Shown piece by piece: positions 8,993 to 19,038 of a stretch of DNA of 64,000 nucleotides (position 1 is its first letter; each line of letters opens with the position of its first letter). Location of the stretch: contig NZ_FORY01000001.1 of NCBI RefSeq assembly GCF_900114135.1, forward strand, positions 1 through 64,000, given 5' to 3'. The translations under genes and the position numbers were made by a program. The notes under the pieces are model-generated. The model was given only the letters and a program-made list of their open reading frames with translations. It ran no database searches and was not told where the DNA came from. Origin of the DNA: Celeribacter halophilus (lineage in GTDB: Bacteria > Pseudomonadota > Alphaproteobacteria > Rhodobacterales > Rhodobacteraceae).

Positions 8993-9284
8993 CGTGTATC
9001 TCCTAATTTTATGCCCCTCACACTATTGCAGGGACCCGGCTAGTCAGTGGTCGATCGAAGACTGTAGCCGATGAAGGAGAACAGAAGGGTCGATAGAGGT
9101 AACGTCGCAAGAAGGCTTATCGCATGATTCCGTGCAGAAAGATAGAAGTATTTTCAGAGGGTCGGAAAATCGTCTGTTTTGCGTCGGACTTCTGTCGGAC
9201 CCTCGCGTGCGCTGCTCTCAGGCGATGTTAACCGCCCGATGGCAGGGTGGCCCCATACCCGAGAGTGCCATGACGGAGAGTGCC

Positions 9285-9698
9285 ATGACCCGTATCCCGC
9301 CCAGACAGTCCGCGCCGCGCCCGCCGCGCCTGACCAAAACCCAGCGGCTGGCCCGCGAGCGGTTGCAGCGCCACGCGACCGAACTGGGGCGGCTCGATCC
9401 CTATGACTGGGACGTGGCGCAGATCGTGCCGGAAGCATGGGCGACGCTGGAGCAGGACATCGACGTGCGGGAGAAGAAGGTGAAGGTGACGCTGCGCCTT
9501 GACGAGAGCGTGGCGAAATTCTTTCGGGCGCAGGGGCAGGGCTATCAGGCGCGGATCAACCATGTGCTTGGCACCTATGCCCAAATGAAGATCGCGGAAC
9601 TGGCGATCACCGAACGCAAATTCGATGCGTTAATGGCCGCACGCAAAGCGGGCCTGAGCGAGGAAGCGCAGATGGCGGCGTGGCGGGATACGGAGTGA
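9285..9698 (+). CDS. BrnA-like antitoxin-family protein without a BrnT partner
   Basis: A 137-residue basic protein whose C-terminal half (VTLRLDESVAKFF, QGQGYQARINHVL) matches the BrnA antitoxin fold, a ribbon-helix-helix-like DNA-binding module that in type II toxin-antitoxin systems neutralises BrnT and represses the operon. No BrnT-like frame lies upstream or downstream. The N-terminus is Pro/Arg-rich. The ATG at 9285 is chosen because GGAG sits 8 bases upstream; a second ATG at 9270 belongs to a tandem 15-base repeat around the start. It may be a solitary regulator rather than an antitoxin. Confidence 0.7.
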   Translation: MTRIPPRQSAPRPPRLTKTQRLARERLQRHATELGRLDPYDWDVAQIVPEAWATLEQDIDVREKKVKVTLRLDESVAKFFRAQGQGYQARINHVLGTYAQMKIAELAITERKFDALMAARKAGLSEEAQMAAWRDTE

Positions 9699-9796
9699 GG
9701 GGGGATACAAAGATGCTGCGGTGCAACCGTTTGCTTCGCTCTCTGATAGAGGAATACGCAGGGCTTTTTGAAGTGCGCCGGTTGCGGGCTATTCAA

Positions 9797-9840
9797 AGAT
9801 GCAACGCATCTTTGACGCGCCTGCCCCGCCCCCACGGGCG
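9797..9840. repeat. Two hairpin-forming inverted repeats in an intergenic boundary
   Basis: AAAGATGC-AAC-GCATCTTT (9797-9815) and a following GC-rich CCCGCCC-CCA-CGGGCGGG are strong stem-loops. A shorter copy of the CAAAGATGC arm is also found at 9709. They sit at the transition from normal GC content to the AT-rich gene at 9940. They could terminate the BrnA-like gene or mark an insertion boundary. Confidence 0.5.
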
Positions 9841-9939
9841 GGCGCGTTTCACGCTCCCTCCCTCGGGTCAGGCTCGGGGGTTGAGAATATCAAAAGCCGT
9901 AGTAATGTTTGGAATACTTAATAGATATTACGGTGCAAT

Positions 9940-10797
9940 ATGTCCAAAGACGAAAGTTCCAGTAAAAAGGTTTGCGGTATTGTAATGCCCATATCCGAGA
10001 TTGATGGCTGCCCAAGTTCTCACTGGGCGGACGTGCGATCAATCATCGAGGAGGCAGCGGAGAATGCCGGTTTCGAGGCGAAGCTCGTTAGCCAATCTGA
10101 TGATATCGGGGTGATACAAGCACGCATTGTGCAGAATATATACGACGCAGATATTATCGTGTGTGATGTTAGTGCCAAGAATGCAAATGTGATGTTTGAG
10201 CTTGGATTACGTTTGGCATTTGATAAGCCTGCGATTGTATTAAAGGATGATCAGACTTCATATAGCTTTGACACCTCTCCAATCGAACATCTCGAATATC
10301 CGCGAGGGCTTCGATACAATGAAATCGTCGATTTAAAAGAAAACTTAGCGGCCAAACTCACTGCAACATTGGAGGCGAGTAAGAAGCCAAATTATCAGTC
10401 GTTTTTGAAGCACTTTGGTAAGTTTAAGGTAACAGGCCTTGAAACGAAAGAAGTTGATAAAGAAGACTATTTATTAAGAGAATTGCAAACACTTAAGGCA
10501 ATAGCTCTTGATATAAAAAGAGACGCGATCAACTCACAGAACTTGCCTTCTCGAAATCACTCGTTTCAACCTTTAAAGGGCAATAAAGGTAAGGTTCGAG
10601 ATATTTTCATGCAGGAAGTCGTAAATTCGGCGCTCACTGACAACAAATTTAAAAATGGATTTAGTTCGGTTGAGAAAGAAAAGTTTGCAACAAAGCTGAT
10701 AAATGAAAACCCTAGTTTAGTGAACCTTTATGGTGGAGTAGACATGGCAAAAAAAGCTGTTTCGGAAGTGCTTCGAGAAATAGAAGCATTCGGGTGA
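9940..10797 (+). CDS. Nucleoside 2-deoxyribosyltransferase/TIR-like domain protein, possible defence effector
   Basis: A 285-residue protein in two parts. Residues 10-140 look like the nucleoside-2-deoxyribosyltransferase/TIR-like Rossmann-type fold: a first strand VCGIVMPI, then ADIIVCDVSAKNANVMFELG, in which Glu87 occupies the place of the catalytic glutamate in nucleoside- or NAD-glycosidases of that superfamily. Residues 150-285 are helical and charged and I do not recognise them. Proteins of this kind occur in bacterial antiphage systems and as stand-alone glycohydrolases; that role is inference here. The gene is markedly AT-rich, has a weak ribosome-binding site and no operon partner, consistent with recent transfer. 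The fold assignment is moderate, the enzymatic activity unproven. Confidence 0.6.
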   Translation: MSKDESSSKKVCGIVMPISEIDGCPSSHWADVRSIIEEAAENAGFEAKLVSQSDDIGVIQARIVQNIYDADIIVCDVSAKNANVMFELGLRLAFDKPAIVLKDDQTSYSFDTSPIEHLEYPRGLRYNEIVDLKENLAAKLTATLEASKKPNYQSFLKHFGKFKVTGLETKEVDKEDYLLRELQTLKAIALDIKRDAINSQNLPSRNHSFQPLKGNKGKVRDIFMQEVVNSALTDNKFKNGFSSVEKEKFATKLINENPSLVNLYGGVDMAKKAVSEVLREIEAFG

Positions 10798-10847
10798 AGT
10801 TGATTAAACTCGCTTTTCCCAATATCTCCATGTCCTATCTAAAAACC

Positions 10848-10869
10848 AAAGGCGCCCGAAGGCGCCTTT
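10848..10869. terminator. Terminator between the convergent genes at 9940 and ettA
   Basis: AAAGGCGCC-CGAA-GGCGCCTTT is a perfect 9-bp stem with a stable tetraloop. A-rich sequence on its left gives a T-run for ettA on the minus strand. Confidence 0.8.
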
Positions 10870-10877
10870 GCATGTTC

Positions 10878-12533
<1,656 letters not shown>

Positions 12534-12833
12534 TGTCGGCTCCTTGGGATCACAGGTTTGGCGGGAGGTTTAACGTGTGAGAGGGGGGGATGGGAAGGGG
12601 GGTTATCTTCCTGAGCGCGCCACGTATTGTATAAGTTGTTGAATGTCGCCTAACCTGAATTTCAGGCCCTGAACGAATTTTGAGAACGAAATGCCCCGAC
12701 TTTCTTTTGAACTGACTGAGGCGCCCTTTTTCAGCCGAAGACAATATTTTGGAAATGTCGGCTCAATTCTGCCTTATCCTTGCCTATTTTTCCTGTTTTT
12801 TCGTGCCCAACGATAGAACTGGAGGCAGAAATC
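12534..12833. other. 300-base divergent intergenic region, no gene seen
   Basis: It separates ettA (minus) from the PAP2 gene (plus) and must carry both promoters. The half beside the PAP2 gene is AT-rich and includes several poly-T stretches. I see no convincing ORF, hairpin or operator. Confidence 0.5.
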
Positions 12834-13889
12834 ATGTCTATGCAGACAGAACATTCGCGCAGCTTTTTTTGGGTTTGGCCGCAGTGCCTTATAAGGAATC
12901 GCCTATTGATCGCCTGTGTGCTGGTGACTGTGGTGGCGGCTACCTATGTCAGCGGCTTGATTGGCGTGCCGTTCGAGACGGGCACGTTCAGTTCGCTGAT
13001 GGTGCTGTTTACGGTGCTGTTGCCGCTCTACCTCATCTTGCTGTTGGTGGGGCGGTTTATGTATCTCGCCTTCGTACTGCGCCCTGAGCGCCCGATCCAC
13101 CAGATGGTCGCGGATGTGGTGCGGGTCTTCCTTGATTTCGAGCGGATGAGCATCGGGATGGTGTCTCTGGCGGCCTTCATTGTTTTCATGGGGACGTTCT
13201 CATATCTCAAATTTGCGATTCCCTACATTCATCCGTTTTCCTGGGATGCAACCTTTGCCGAATGGGATCGTGTGCTGCATTTCGGTACCGAGCCTTACAA
13301 GATTATACTGGGTCTGATCGGGACACCGATGGTTGCAACCGGGGTCAATGCGGCCTATCATGGCTGGCTTTTTCTGATATATTTCTCGGTGCTCCTGGCC
13401 TGTTTCTCTAAGGAGAACCGGGCCACGCATTACCGCTACCTGATTGCCTTCGTACTGGTCTGGTTCGGAGGGGGCAATGTGATTGCGACGCTGCTGTCTT
13501 CGGCGGGGCCGGTTTACTATGAGCGCCTTGGTTTTGGGACGGATTTCGTGGCCCTGACCGAGACACTCAAAGGGTATGACGCGATTGGCCGTATCTGGTC
13601 GCTCAATGTGCATGAGATGCTTTGGGATGGCTATATGGCTGAGGGGCGGGGGGGTGGCATTTCGGCAATGCCGAGCATGCATGTCGCATCAAGCGTGCTC
13701 ATGATGCTCTATGCCTATACCTATGGCCGCTGGGCGGGGCGGGTTATGGCCGTGTTTGCAGGTATTATTATGGTTGGGTCCGTCATGCTTGCATGGCACT
13801 ACGCGATCGACGGATACTTCGGTGCGCTGATCTCGGTGCTTGGCTGGAAGCTCGCTGGGTGGATGGTGCGCAAGGATGGTATGGCTTGA
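12834..13889 (+). CDS. PAP2-superfamily membrane phosphatase/phosphotransferase (inositolphosphotransferase-like)
   Basis: A 351-residue polytopic membrane protein with about seven hydrophobic segments. The phosphatase signature is in the second half: SAGPVYYERLG, then AMPSMHVAS (the conserved SxxxH containing the catalytic histidine), then HYAIDGYFG (the HxxxD histidine-aspartate pair). This layout resembles the Aur1/Ipt1-type PAP2 branch rather than undecaprenyl-diphosphatase BacA or lipid A phosphatases. The likely substrate is a lipid phosphate at the outer face of the inner membrane; the exact one is unknown. ATG at 12834 follows GGAGGC by 6-7 bases; the frame extends upstream to 12780 without support. 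Confidence 0.8.
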   Translation: MSMQTEHSRSFFWVWPQCLIRNRLLIACVLVTVVAATYVSGLIGVPFETGTFSSLMVLFTVLLPLYLILLLVGRFMYLAFVLRPERPIHQMVADVVRVFLDFERMSIGMVSLAAFIVFMGTFSYLKFAIPYIHPFSWDATFAEWDRVLHFGTEPYKIILGLIGTPMVATGVNAAYHGWLFLIYFSVLLACFSKENRATHYRYLIAFVLVWFGGGNVIATLLSSAGPVYYERLGFGTDFVALTETLKGYDAIGRIWSLNVHEMLWDGYMAEGRGGGISAMPSMHVASSVLMMLYAYTYGRWAGRVMAVFAGIIMVGSVMLAWHYAIDGYFGALISVLGWKLAGWMVRKDGMA

Positions 13890-14145
13890 GCCGCAACGCG
13901 GAGAGAAGCTTGTATGATATCGAGCCATTTGCTCGGGACGCGGGGTAAAAATGGTGAACACGGATCACAAGCTGAGCGTGCACCATCAATCTCAGGTTTC
14001 GGGATGGTCAGGCGCTGGGCGGTCATGGGAAATGCTCCGATACTAAAATATCGAAGCCAGTCTATGAGCGCCGGTGCCGCGAGGTCCAACCCTCCGTCGG
14101 AGGCACTCTGTGGTCCCGTGCGCCACGCCGCACCCTAACCACCCC

Positions 14146-14174
14146 ATCAGGCTTTCTGATGGCCAAAATACTCA
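14146..14174 (-). repeat. GAGTATTT element, copy 1, with hairpin
   Basis: Minus-strand TGAGTATTTTGGCCATCAGAAA plus an adjacent GCCTGAT forming an ATCAG/CTGAT hairpin. It lies inside the large gene-free region 13890-14393 and not directly after any stop codon. Confidence 0.6.
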
Positions 14175-14348
14175 CATCCTCCATGCCTGCCCAAAGGGCT
14201 GCCCTCCGCAGGTTTCGCGCAGGGCTTTCCCCTTGCAAGACAACAGGATCCCGCGCTTGTCCCCGGCCGACCGTGACAGGTTAAGGCGTTTTTCGGTTAA
14301 TCTGAATCAGATTGAGCGAAAAGCGTGTCCACACTGCATTGATGTTGC

Positions 14349-14392
14349 TGCGCTTCTCAAAAATTGAGGGTCTCAAGGTTTTTGAGAAACGC
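14349..14392 (-). terminator. Long inverted repeat acting as terminator of the AAA-ATPase gene
   Basis: Arms of about 19 bases (GCGCTTCTCAAAAATTGAG and CTCAAGGTTTTTGAGAAACGC, with one mismatch and a GG bulge) enclose a GGT loop, directly after the stop codon at 14394. The strength and position fit transcription termination of the tad-linked ATPase gene. Confidence 0.65.
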
Positions 14393-14393
14393 T

Positions 14394-15701
14394 TTAGTGT
14401 GCGAATTCGCTTTCCTTGACGAACATGTTCGCCCAAGCGCGTTCCACCAGTTCCGGCGTCATCTGGTAGGGGATGCCTTCGAACTCGCAGATGGAGATCA
14501 TTTGGTCGATGAGGAACACCGGCTGGTAGTTGGCGTAGACATTGTCGATGGTCGGGTATTTCTCTTTGAGCAGATACACCAAGGCGTCCTCGTCCAGCGG
14601 CATTTTCTTTTTGCGCGCGACCATGGCGAAGATTTTCAGGAAGCCCGCCTGATCCGGCCCGTCGATCTTGATCTTGTAGAAAATCCGGCGCAGGGCGGCG
14701 GTATCGAAGATCTTGTTCGGGTGGAAGTTGGTGGAGAAAATCACCAGCGTGTCAAAGGGCACCTCGAATTTCTCGCCGGACTGGAGCGCGAGAATATCCT
14801 TGCTTTCCTCAAGCGGCACGATCCAGCGGTTGACGAGTTTTTGCGGCGGTTCCTCTTGGCGACCAAGGTCGTCCACGATGAAGATGCCGCCGGTGGATTT
14901 GAGCTGCAACGGAGCCTGATAGGTCCGTGCGGTCGGGTTGTAGACCAGATCGAGCATGTCGAGCGACAGTTCGCCCCCCGTCACAACCGAGGGTCGTTCG
15001 CAGCGCACATAGCGGCGGTCAAACCGGTTCGCGGTTTTGCGCAGCGCGTTGACATCGTCTTCGGGGTCTTCGCGTTTGACGTGCATCAGCGGGTCATAGA
15101 CGGTGATCACCGAGCCGTTGTATTCGATCGCCCGCGGCACATAGATCAGATCGCCAAGCGCGTCGCGAATGCCGTTGGAGATGGAGGATTTCCCGTTCCC
15201 CGGCGGGCCATACATCAGGATCGAGCGCCCAGCGCCCACCGCAGGTCCAAGCTGGTCGAGCAGGTCGGGCGGCAGGATCAGGTGCCCCATCGCGCCCAAG
15301 AGCGCGTCACGGGTTACTTTCATATTGCGCACCGACTGGCGTTTGACCTGTTCGGCGTAGTCTTCCAGCGGGACGGGCATGGCGCCGTAATATTCGGACT
15401 GGCTCAAGGCATCGAGCGCGCGGGATTTTCCGGTGTCGGAGAGGCGAAAGCCCATTTCCGAACCGGCCCCTGCGTGCAACGTGCCTGTGGCTTCGACGAG
15501 CCCCTGTTCGCGGGCCTTGTCGATCAGGTCCTGTGTGACGGAGACCGGAAGTGCCAAGGCGACGGACAGGCTGGAGACCTGTTCGAGATTGGTTCTGAAC
15601 ATTGTTTTCAACACGATATCGCGCATCATGACGGGGGAGAGCCCCGTGTCTTCTGCACGTTTCGGTGCAACAGGCGCGATCACATTCGGGGTAGTGTCCA
15701 T
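14394..15701 (-). CDS. AAA-family ATPase linked to the tad locus
   Basis: A 435-residue cytoplasmic ATPase. The N-terminal 150 residues form a helical region resembling a winged-helix followed by a linker. The AAA core has Walker A GPPGNGKS (165-172), Walker B GGIFIVDDLG (271-280), and a sensor-1-like VIFSTNFHP followed by ALRRIFYKIKI. It resembles MoxR-like or bacterial IstB/RavA-type remodelling ATPases more than the TadA secretion ATPase. It lies at the end of the tad block, separated from the prepilin peptidase gene by a 200-base gap, and on the same strand. A role in pilus assembly or its control is inferred from location only. AAAGAG precedes the ATG at 15701. Confidence 0.7.
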   Translation of the reverse strand: MDTTPNVIAPVAPKRAEDTGLSPVMMRDIVLKTMFRTNLEQVSSLSVALALPVSVTQDLIDKAREQGLVEATGTLHAGAGSEMGFRLSDTGKSRALDALSQSEYYGAMPVPLEDYAEQVKRQSVRNMKVTRDALLGAMGHLILPPDLLDQLGPAVGAGRSILMYGPPGNGKSSISNGIRDALGDLIYVPRAIEYNGSVITVYDPLMHVKREDPEDDVNALRKTANRFDRRYVRCERPSVVTGGELSLDMLDLVYNPTARTYQAPLQLKSTGGIFIVDDLGRQEEPPQKLVNRWIVPLEESKDILALQSGEKFEVPFDTLVIFSTNFHPNKIFDTAALRRIFYKIKIDGPDQAGFLKIFAMVARKKKMPLDEDALVYLLKEKYPTIDNVYANYQPVFLIDQMISICEFEGIPYQMTPELVERAWANMFVKESEFAH

Positions 15702-15901
15702 CTGTTCTGCTCTTTCTTTTCCCGTATCGTCTTTTCCCGGACCGGCTTCTGGCGTGCCGTATGTCCCGACGGCTTTGTGCCGCGTTCACGAATCTCCTCG
15801 GTTAAAGCGAAGAAATCCGGCAATATTTCGACATTTCCGGAGCAATATGAAGGGCATGTGGCGCGAGCAGGGCAGGGGGCCTACGTCGCGCATGGCAGGA
15901 A

Positions 15902-16393
15902 TCAGAGGAATGCAGCCAGAGCCAGATAGCAGACCATTGTGCCTGAAAGTGCCAGCCCCATAGGGAATTTCTTGTGCTCCCACGAAATCCAGTCGGGGGT
16001 GGCGCGTCGGATGGCGGGCACGGCGCGTGCGCCGCGATGGGCAATGAAGGCGCCGAGCAGGAAGGCGGCAAACAGGGTCAGCACCGTTCCGAGGTCCGCA
16101 AACGGGATGAACATGGACATGGCTGCCGCGAATTTGCCGTCGCCCGCGCCGACGTCGAGATAGGCATAGGCGAAGAGGGCCACGACATACATCACTGCAG
16201 CATGGGCAAAGCCCCAGAGGTATTGTTCGAAGGGCAGAAGGAACGGCCCCATGACGACATAGATCGCCGCCAGAGTGAGGACGACCACATTGGGCAGTTT
16301 CATCCGTTTCAAATCATTGAAAGCGGCGATGAAGGAGACCACCGTGACCGGCAGGAGAAACCACAGGGCGGCGTGCGCGGGAAGAGAGATCAT
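15902..16393 (-). CDS. cpaA: Prepilin peptidase (A24 family, CpaA/TadV type)
   Basis: A 163-residue integral membrane aspartic protease with about five hydrophobic segments. The two catalytic aspartates of the family are visible: Asp27 in FNDLKRMKLPN and Asp85 in GAGDGK (the GxGD motif). There is no N-terminal methyltransferase domain, which is normal for Tad-specific peptidases. It cleaves the Flp pilin leader after the conserved glycine. The gene follows the tadD lipoprotein gene with 6 bases between them, so it is part of the same transcript. Confidence 0.9.
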   Translation of the reverse strand: MISLPAHAALWFLLPVTVVSFIAAFNDLKRMKLPNVVVLTLAAIYVVMGPFLLPFEQYLWGFAHAAVMYVVALFAYAYLDVGAGDGKFAAAMSMFIPFADLGTVLTLFAAFLLGAFIAHRGARAVPAIRRATPDWISWEHKKFPMGLALSGTMVCYLALAAFL

Positions 16394-16399
16394 GACAGG

Positions 16400-17275
16400 T
16401 CAGCCGTTCGAGACATTCGCTTCAAGCGCGCGCAACGAGCGCACAGCGGCTTCGAAATGTTGCGGATGGGTGTCGATGGCTTCCTTGATCAAGCCCTTGC
16501 CGATGGCGACATCGCCGGATTTCACAGCCGTCAGCCCCAGCGTGTAGAGCAGCTGGGCGCGTTCGGTCTGGGTCATTTCCATGACGGGCAGATCGTATTG
16601 GCCTTGGGCGCCACGGGCCAGAACGAGGTTGTTCTTGGCGGTGAACAGCGTCGGGTCATAGGTGATGGCTTTGGCAAAGAGTTTTTCGGCCTCTTTGTAT
16701 TCGCCGCGTGTCATTTTCGAGTAGCCCCAGTTGTTGAGCACGCCGGAGGGGCGCGTCGTCAGGCCCACGGCGGTCTGGTAGAAACTGTCGGCGTTTTTCC
16801 ATTCCTGATTGCTGTCGGCAATCATCGCCTCAAGGCGGTAGCGCTTGTAGGTCTCATGGGTGGGCGGCACGCTGTCGAGCTGGGCTTCGGCCTCGTCCCA
16901 TGCGCCGGTGCGGATGAGCGCGTCGGCGTAGTCCACCTTGTCATCATTGGTGGAGTCTTCGTGTTCAACCACGGATTTCCAAGCTTCGACAGCGGCGTCG
17001 TTCTCGCCCGCGCGGATCAGGGATTTGGCCAGCCCGCGGCGCAGGTCGATCCGGTCGGGGTTTTCGCCCACGGATCGTGAGAAATAGGACACGGCTTCAG
17101 CCGGATCGGCGGCATTGAGCATGACATCCGAAATGCCGGTGCCGTCGATGGCATTCACGGAGGTGTCGGCGCGGCGCACATCCCCGCCAAAGGGTTTCTG
17201 GCAGGCCGTAAGCGCCACCGTCCCCGCAATCGCGAGGGTGAAAATAGGAAATTTGCGCACGAAAATACTGCTCAT
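16400..17275 (-). CDS. tadD: TPR lipoprotein, TadD-like pilus assembly factor
   Basis: A 291-residue lipoprotein: signal peptide FPIFTLAIAGTVALTAC with a lipobox cysteine (LTAC), then tetratricopeptide repeats through most of the chain (for example EAVSYFSRSVGENPDRIDLR and WGYSKMTRGEYKEAEKLFAKA). TadD lipoproteins help secretin assembly and pilus export from the periplasmic side. The ATG at 17275 is chosen because GAGGTGG lies about 8 bases upstream and the signal peptide begins directly after. A frame extension to 17356 would put 27 residues before the signal peptide. Confidence 0.85.
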   Translation of the reverse strand: MSSIFVRKFPIFTLAIAGTVALTACQKPFGGDVRRADTSVNAIDGTGISDVMLNAADPAEAVSYFSRSVGENPDRIDLRRGLAKSLIRAGENDAAVEAWKSVVEHEDSTNDDKVDYADALIRTGAWDEAEAQLDSVPPTHETYKRYRLEAMIADSNQEWKNADSFYQTAVGLTTRPSGVLNNWGYSKMTRGEYKEAEKLFAKAITYDPTLFTAKNNLVLARGAQGQYDLPVMEMTQTERAQLLYTLGLTAVKSGDVAIGKGLIKEAIDTHPQHFEAAVRSLRALEANVSNG

Positions 17276-17413
17276 GGTGCCTGCCACCTCTTGTCTGCTC
17301 TGGTCCTTGGGGTTGTTCCCCGTGGCTTTCGTGCCTTTTGGACCCTGTTGCCTCAATCTCGTTTGTTTTGCCCTGTTATCGACCTCCGGCCCGTTTTCGG
17401 GTCTCAGGCGGTC

Positions 17414-17989
17414 TCAGCGTGCAAGGATAAGATATTCTCCCGTCCCGCGGCGCACCAAGGTAAAATTGCTCTCGTAGACGTCACTATACTCAGGATTTTC
17501 CATTTTAGCGAGGGCCAAGCGCAAATTGTCACGGATTTCGGCAGATTCGCCACTGTCCAAGGCAAAGGCGGTGCGGAATACGCGCTCGGCCTCGCCATAT
17601 TTGCCCTGTTCCATCAGCGCGACGCCAAGGTTGTTCCACGCGGGCACAAAAGTTTCATCCAGTTCGATGGCCTGCCGCAGATCCCGCTCCGCCTGTCCCA
17701 TCCGCCCGAGCCGCAGCTTGGCCGAGCCGATGGCGGACAGGGTGTCGACCGTCATGCCCTGGTGAAGGGCGGCGCGGTAATAGGCTTTGAGTGCGAGTTC
17801 ATATTCGCCCGCGGCCATAAGGCGGTGACCGACGGTGAGACCGTCCACGGCTTGCTCCGTTGTATCCACGCCCACAGGCGCGTAGTCCCCCGCATCAGCA
17901 AGCGGTTTGAGACCGCCGGATTGGCAGGCGGCCAGAAGAGAGAGGAAAAGCGCGGCCCCGAGAGGCGCGCGCATATGTCGGTGAGGCAT
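17414..17989 (-). CDS. Second TPR lipoprotein of the tad locus
   Basis: A 191-residue protein with a short signal peptide and lipobox (LSLLAAC, Cys about 22), followed by three TPR-like repeats (GEYELALKAYYRAAL, GRMGQAERDLRQAIELD, GKYGEAERVFRTAFALD). It is a paralogue of the neighbouring TadD and probably also a pilotin-like or assembly lipoprotein. The start at 17989 is supported by AGGGGAC 6 bases upstream; the frame extends to 18085 into tadC without support. The tad function is inferred from location and repeat type. Confidence 0.75.
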   Translation of the reverse strand: MPHRHMRAPLGAALFLSLLAACQSGGLKPLADAGDYAPVGVDTTEQAVDGLTVGHRLMAAGEYELALKAYYRAALHQGMTVDTLSAIGSAKLRLGRMGQAERDLRQAIELDETFVPAWNNLGVALMEQGKYGEAERVFRTAFALDSGESAEIRDNLRLALAKMENPEYSDVYESNFTLVRRGTGEYLILAR

Positions 17990-18032
17990 GATGTCCCCTG
18001 TTTTGCCCTGAACCAGTTGCCCGTGAAAGGGG

Positions 18033-19019
18033 TCAGAAATTGGTTTCGTTGAGCAATGTATAGATGTCATAGACCGAGGGGCCAATCAGAATGATCAAAA
18101 GCGGCGGCACGGTCAGCATCATTGTGGCAAGGGTCATCTTGGTCGGCAACTTGTTGGCGGCTTCCTCGGCGCGCATCACGCGTTTGTCGCGCATCTCGGC
18201 CGCGTAAATCCGCAGGGCATCGGCAATCGAGGTCCCGAACTGTTGCGACTGGATCAACACGGTGACGAAAGAGGCCACATCCGGCACGCCGCACCGCTCC
18301 GCCATGTCTTTGAGCACCACGCTCTTGTCCTTACCGGCCTTGATCTCGTGGGAGACGATTTCATATTCATCCGCCAGAGCCGGAAAGCCGGCCCGGATTT
18401 CAACGGCCACACGGATGATGGCCTGATCGAGAGACTGACCGGCTTCGACACACACGAGCATCAAATCGAGCGAGTCGGGAAAGCCGTTGACGATCTCTTC
18501 TTTGCGGGCCTCGATCCTACGGGTTACCCAGTATTTGGGCGCCATATAGCCGATCACGCCGGGCAGCAGAACGGTCAGGACCAGAGATTTCGGGCTCATG
18601 TCCTGTTGCGCCGATTTCAGCAGTGCATAGATTAGCCCAAGCGCCAAAGCGCCGAGTCCCATCGCGAACTGGGCAAAGTGGAACATGCGCACCGCGTTCT
18701 TGGAGCGATACCCTGCCTGAATCATTTTGAGCTGGGCGGCGGAATATTCTTCCTCGTCCTGCGGCTCAAGAAACGCGGAGTATTTTTCGAGCCTCGCGCC
18801 TTTTTGGTTGTCATAGCGCAGTCTGGCGGGGGCTTTCCCGTTGGCGACATCCTTGCTTGTCTTGATCTGGTCGCGCAGGCGGTCCAGCGGGTCCTGTTTC
18901 TTTTTCAACAACACAGGCAGGGTGAAGAGGATCAGCACCGCGCCCAATGTGCCCATGAGGATCAGCGGTCCGAAAGGCCCGAGTTGATCGCCCAGAATGG
19001 CAGAAAATATCTCTTGCAT
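18033..19019 (-). CDS. tadC: Tad inner-membrane platform protein TadC (T2SS GspF domain)
   Basis: A 328-residue protein with an N-terminal membrane segment (GPLILMGTLGAVLILFTLPVLL), a central pair around residues 110-165, the cytoplasmic GspF helical domain (SLDLMLVCVEAGQSLDQA through FGTSIADALRIYAAEMRDKR), and a C-terminal transmembrane segment. It forms the inner-membrane platform with TadB and couples TadA ATPase movement to Flp pilin polymerisation. It is 20 bases from tadB in the same orientation. Confidence 0.92.
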   Translation of the reverse strand: MQEIFSAILGDQLGPFGPLILMGTLGAVLILFTLPVLLKKKQDPLDRLRDQIKTSKDVANGKAPARLRYDNQKGARLEKYSAFLEPQDEEEYSAAQLKMIQAGYRSKNAVRMFHFAQFAMGLGALALGLIYALLKSAQQDMSPKSLVLTVLLPGVIGYMAPKYWVTRRIEARKEEIVNGFPDSLDLMLVCVEAGQSLDQAIIRVAVEIRAGFPALADEYEIVSHEIKAGKDKSVVLKDMAERCGVPDVASFVTVLIQSQQFGTSIADALRIYAAEMRDKRVMRAEEAANKLPTKMTLATMMLTVPPLLIILIGPSVYDIYTLLNETNF

Positions 19020-19038
19020 CGGGATTGTCCTTTCCGTC

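Larger units (their letters stand above)
13890..14393. other. 504-base intergenic region with hairpins and repeat elements, no gene seen
   Basis: It contains a palindrome CCTCCGTCGGAGG near 14092, one copy of the GAGTATTT-type element (14146-14174) with its own ATCAG/CTGAT hairpin, and the long inverted repeat next to the AAA-ATPase gene. It is GC-rich in the middle and could encode a structured RNA. However, no signal-recognition-particle, 6S, tmRNA or RNase P signature was recognised. No plausible protein frame. Confidence 0.5.

Noticed and set aside
13890-14393. Possible structured RNA gene (SRP RNA, 6S, tmRNA or RNase P)
   Set aside because: The GC-rich hairpins tempted this, but none of the conserved core sequences of these RNAs could be found on either strand.
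14364-15929. 521-residue plus-strand frame opposite the AAA ATPase gene
   Set aside because: It is rich in His, Arg, Gly and Val in the pattern of high-GC antisense frames, and the minus-strand gene has clear Walker motifs.
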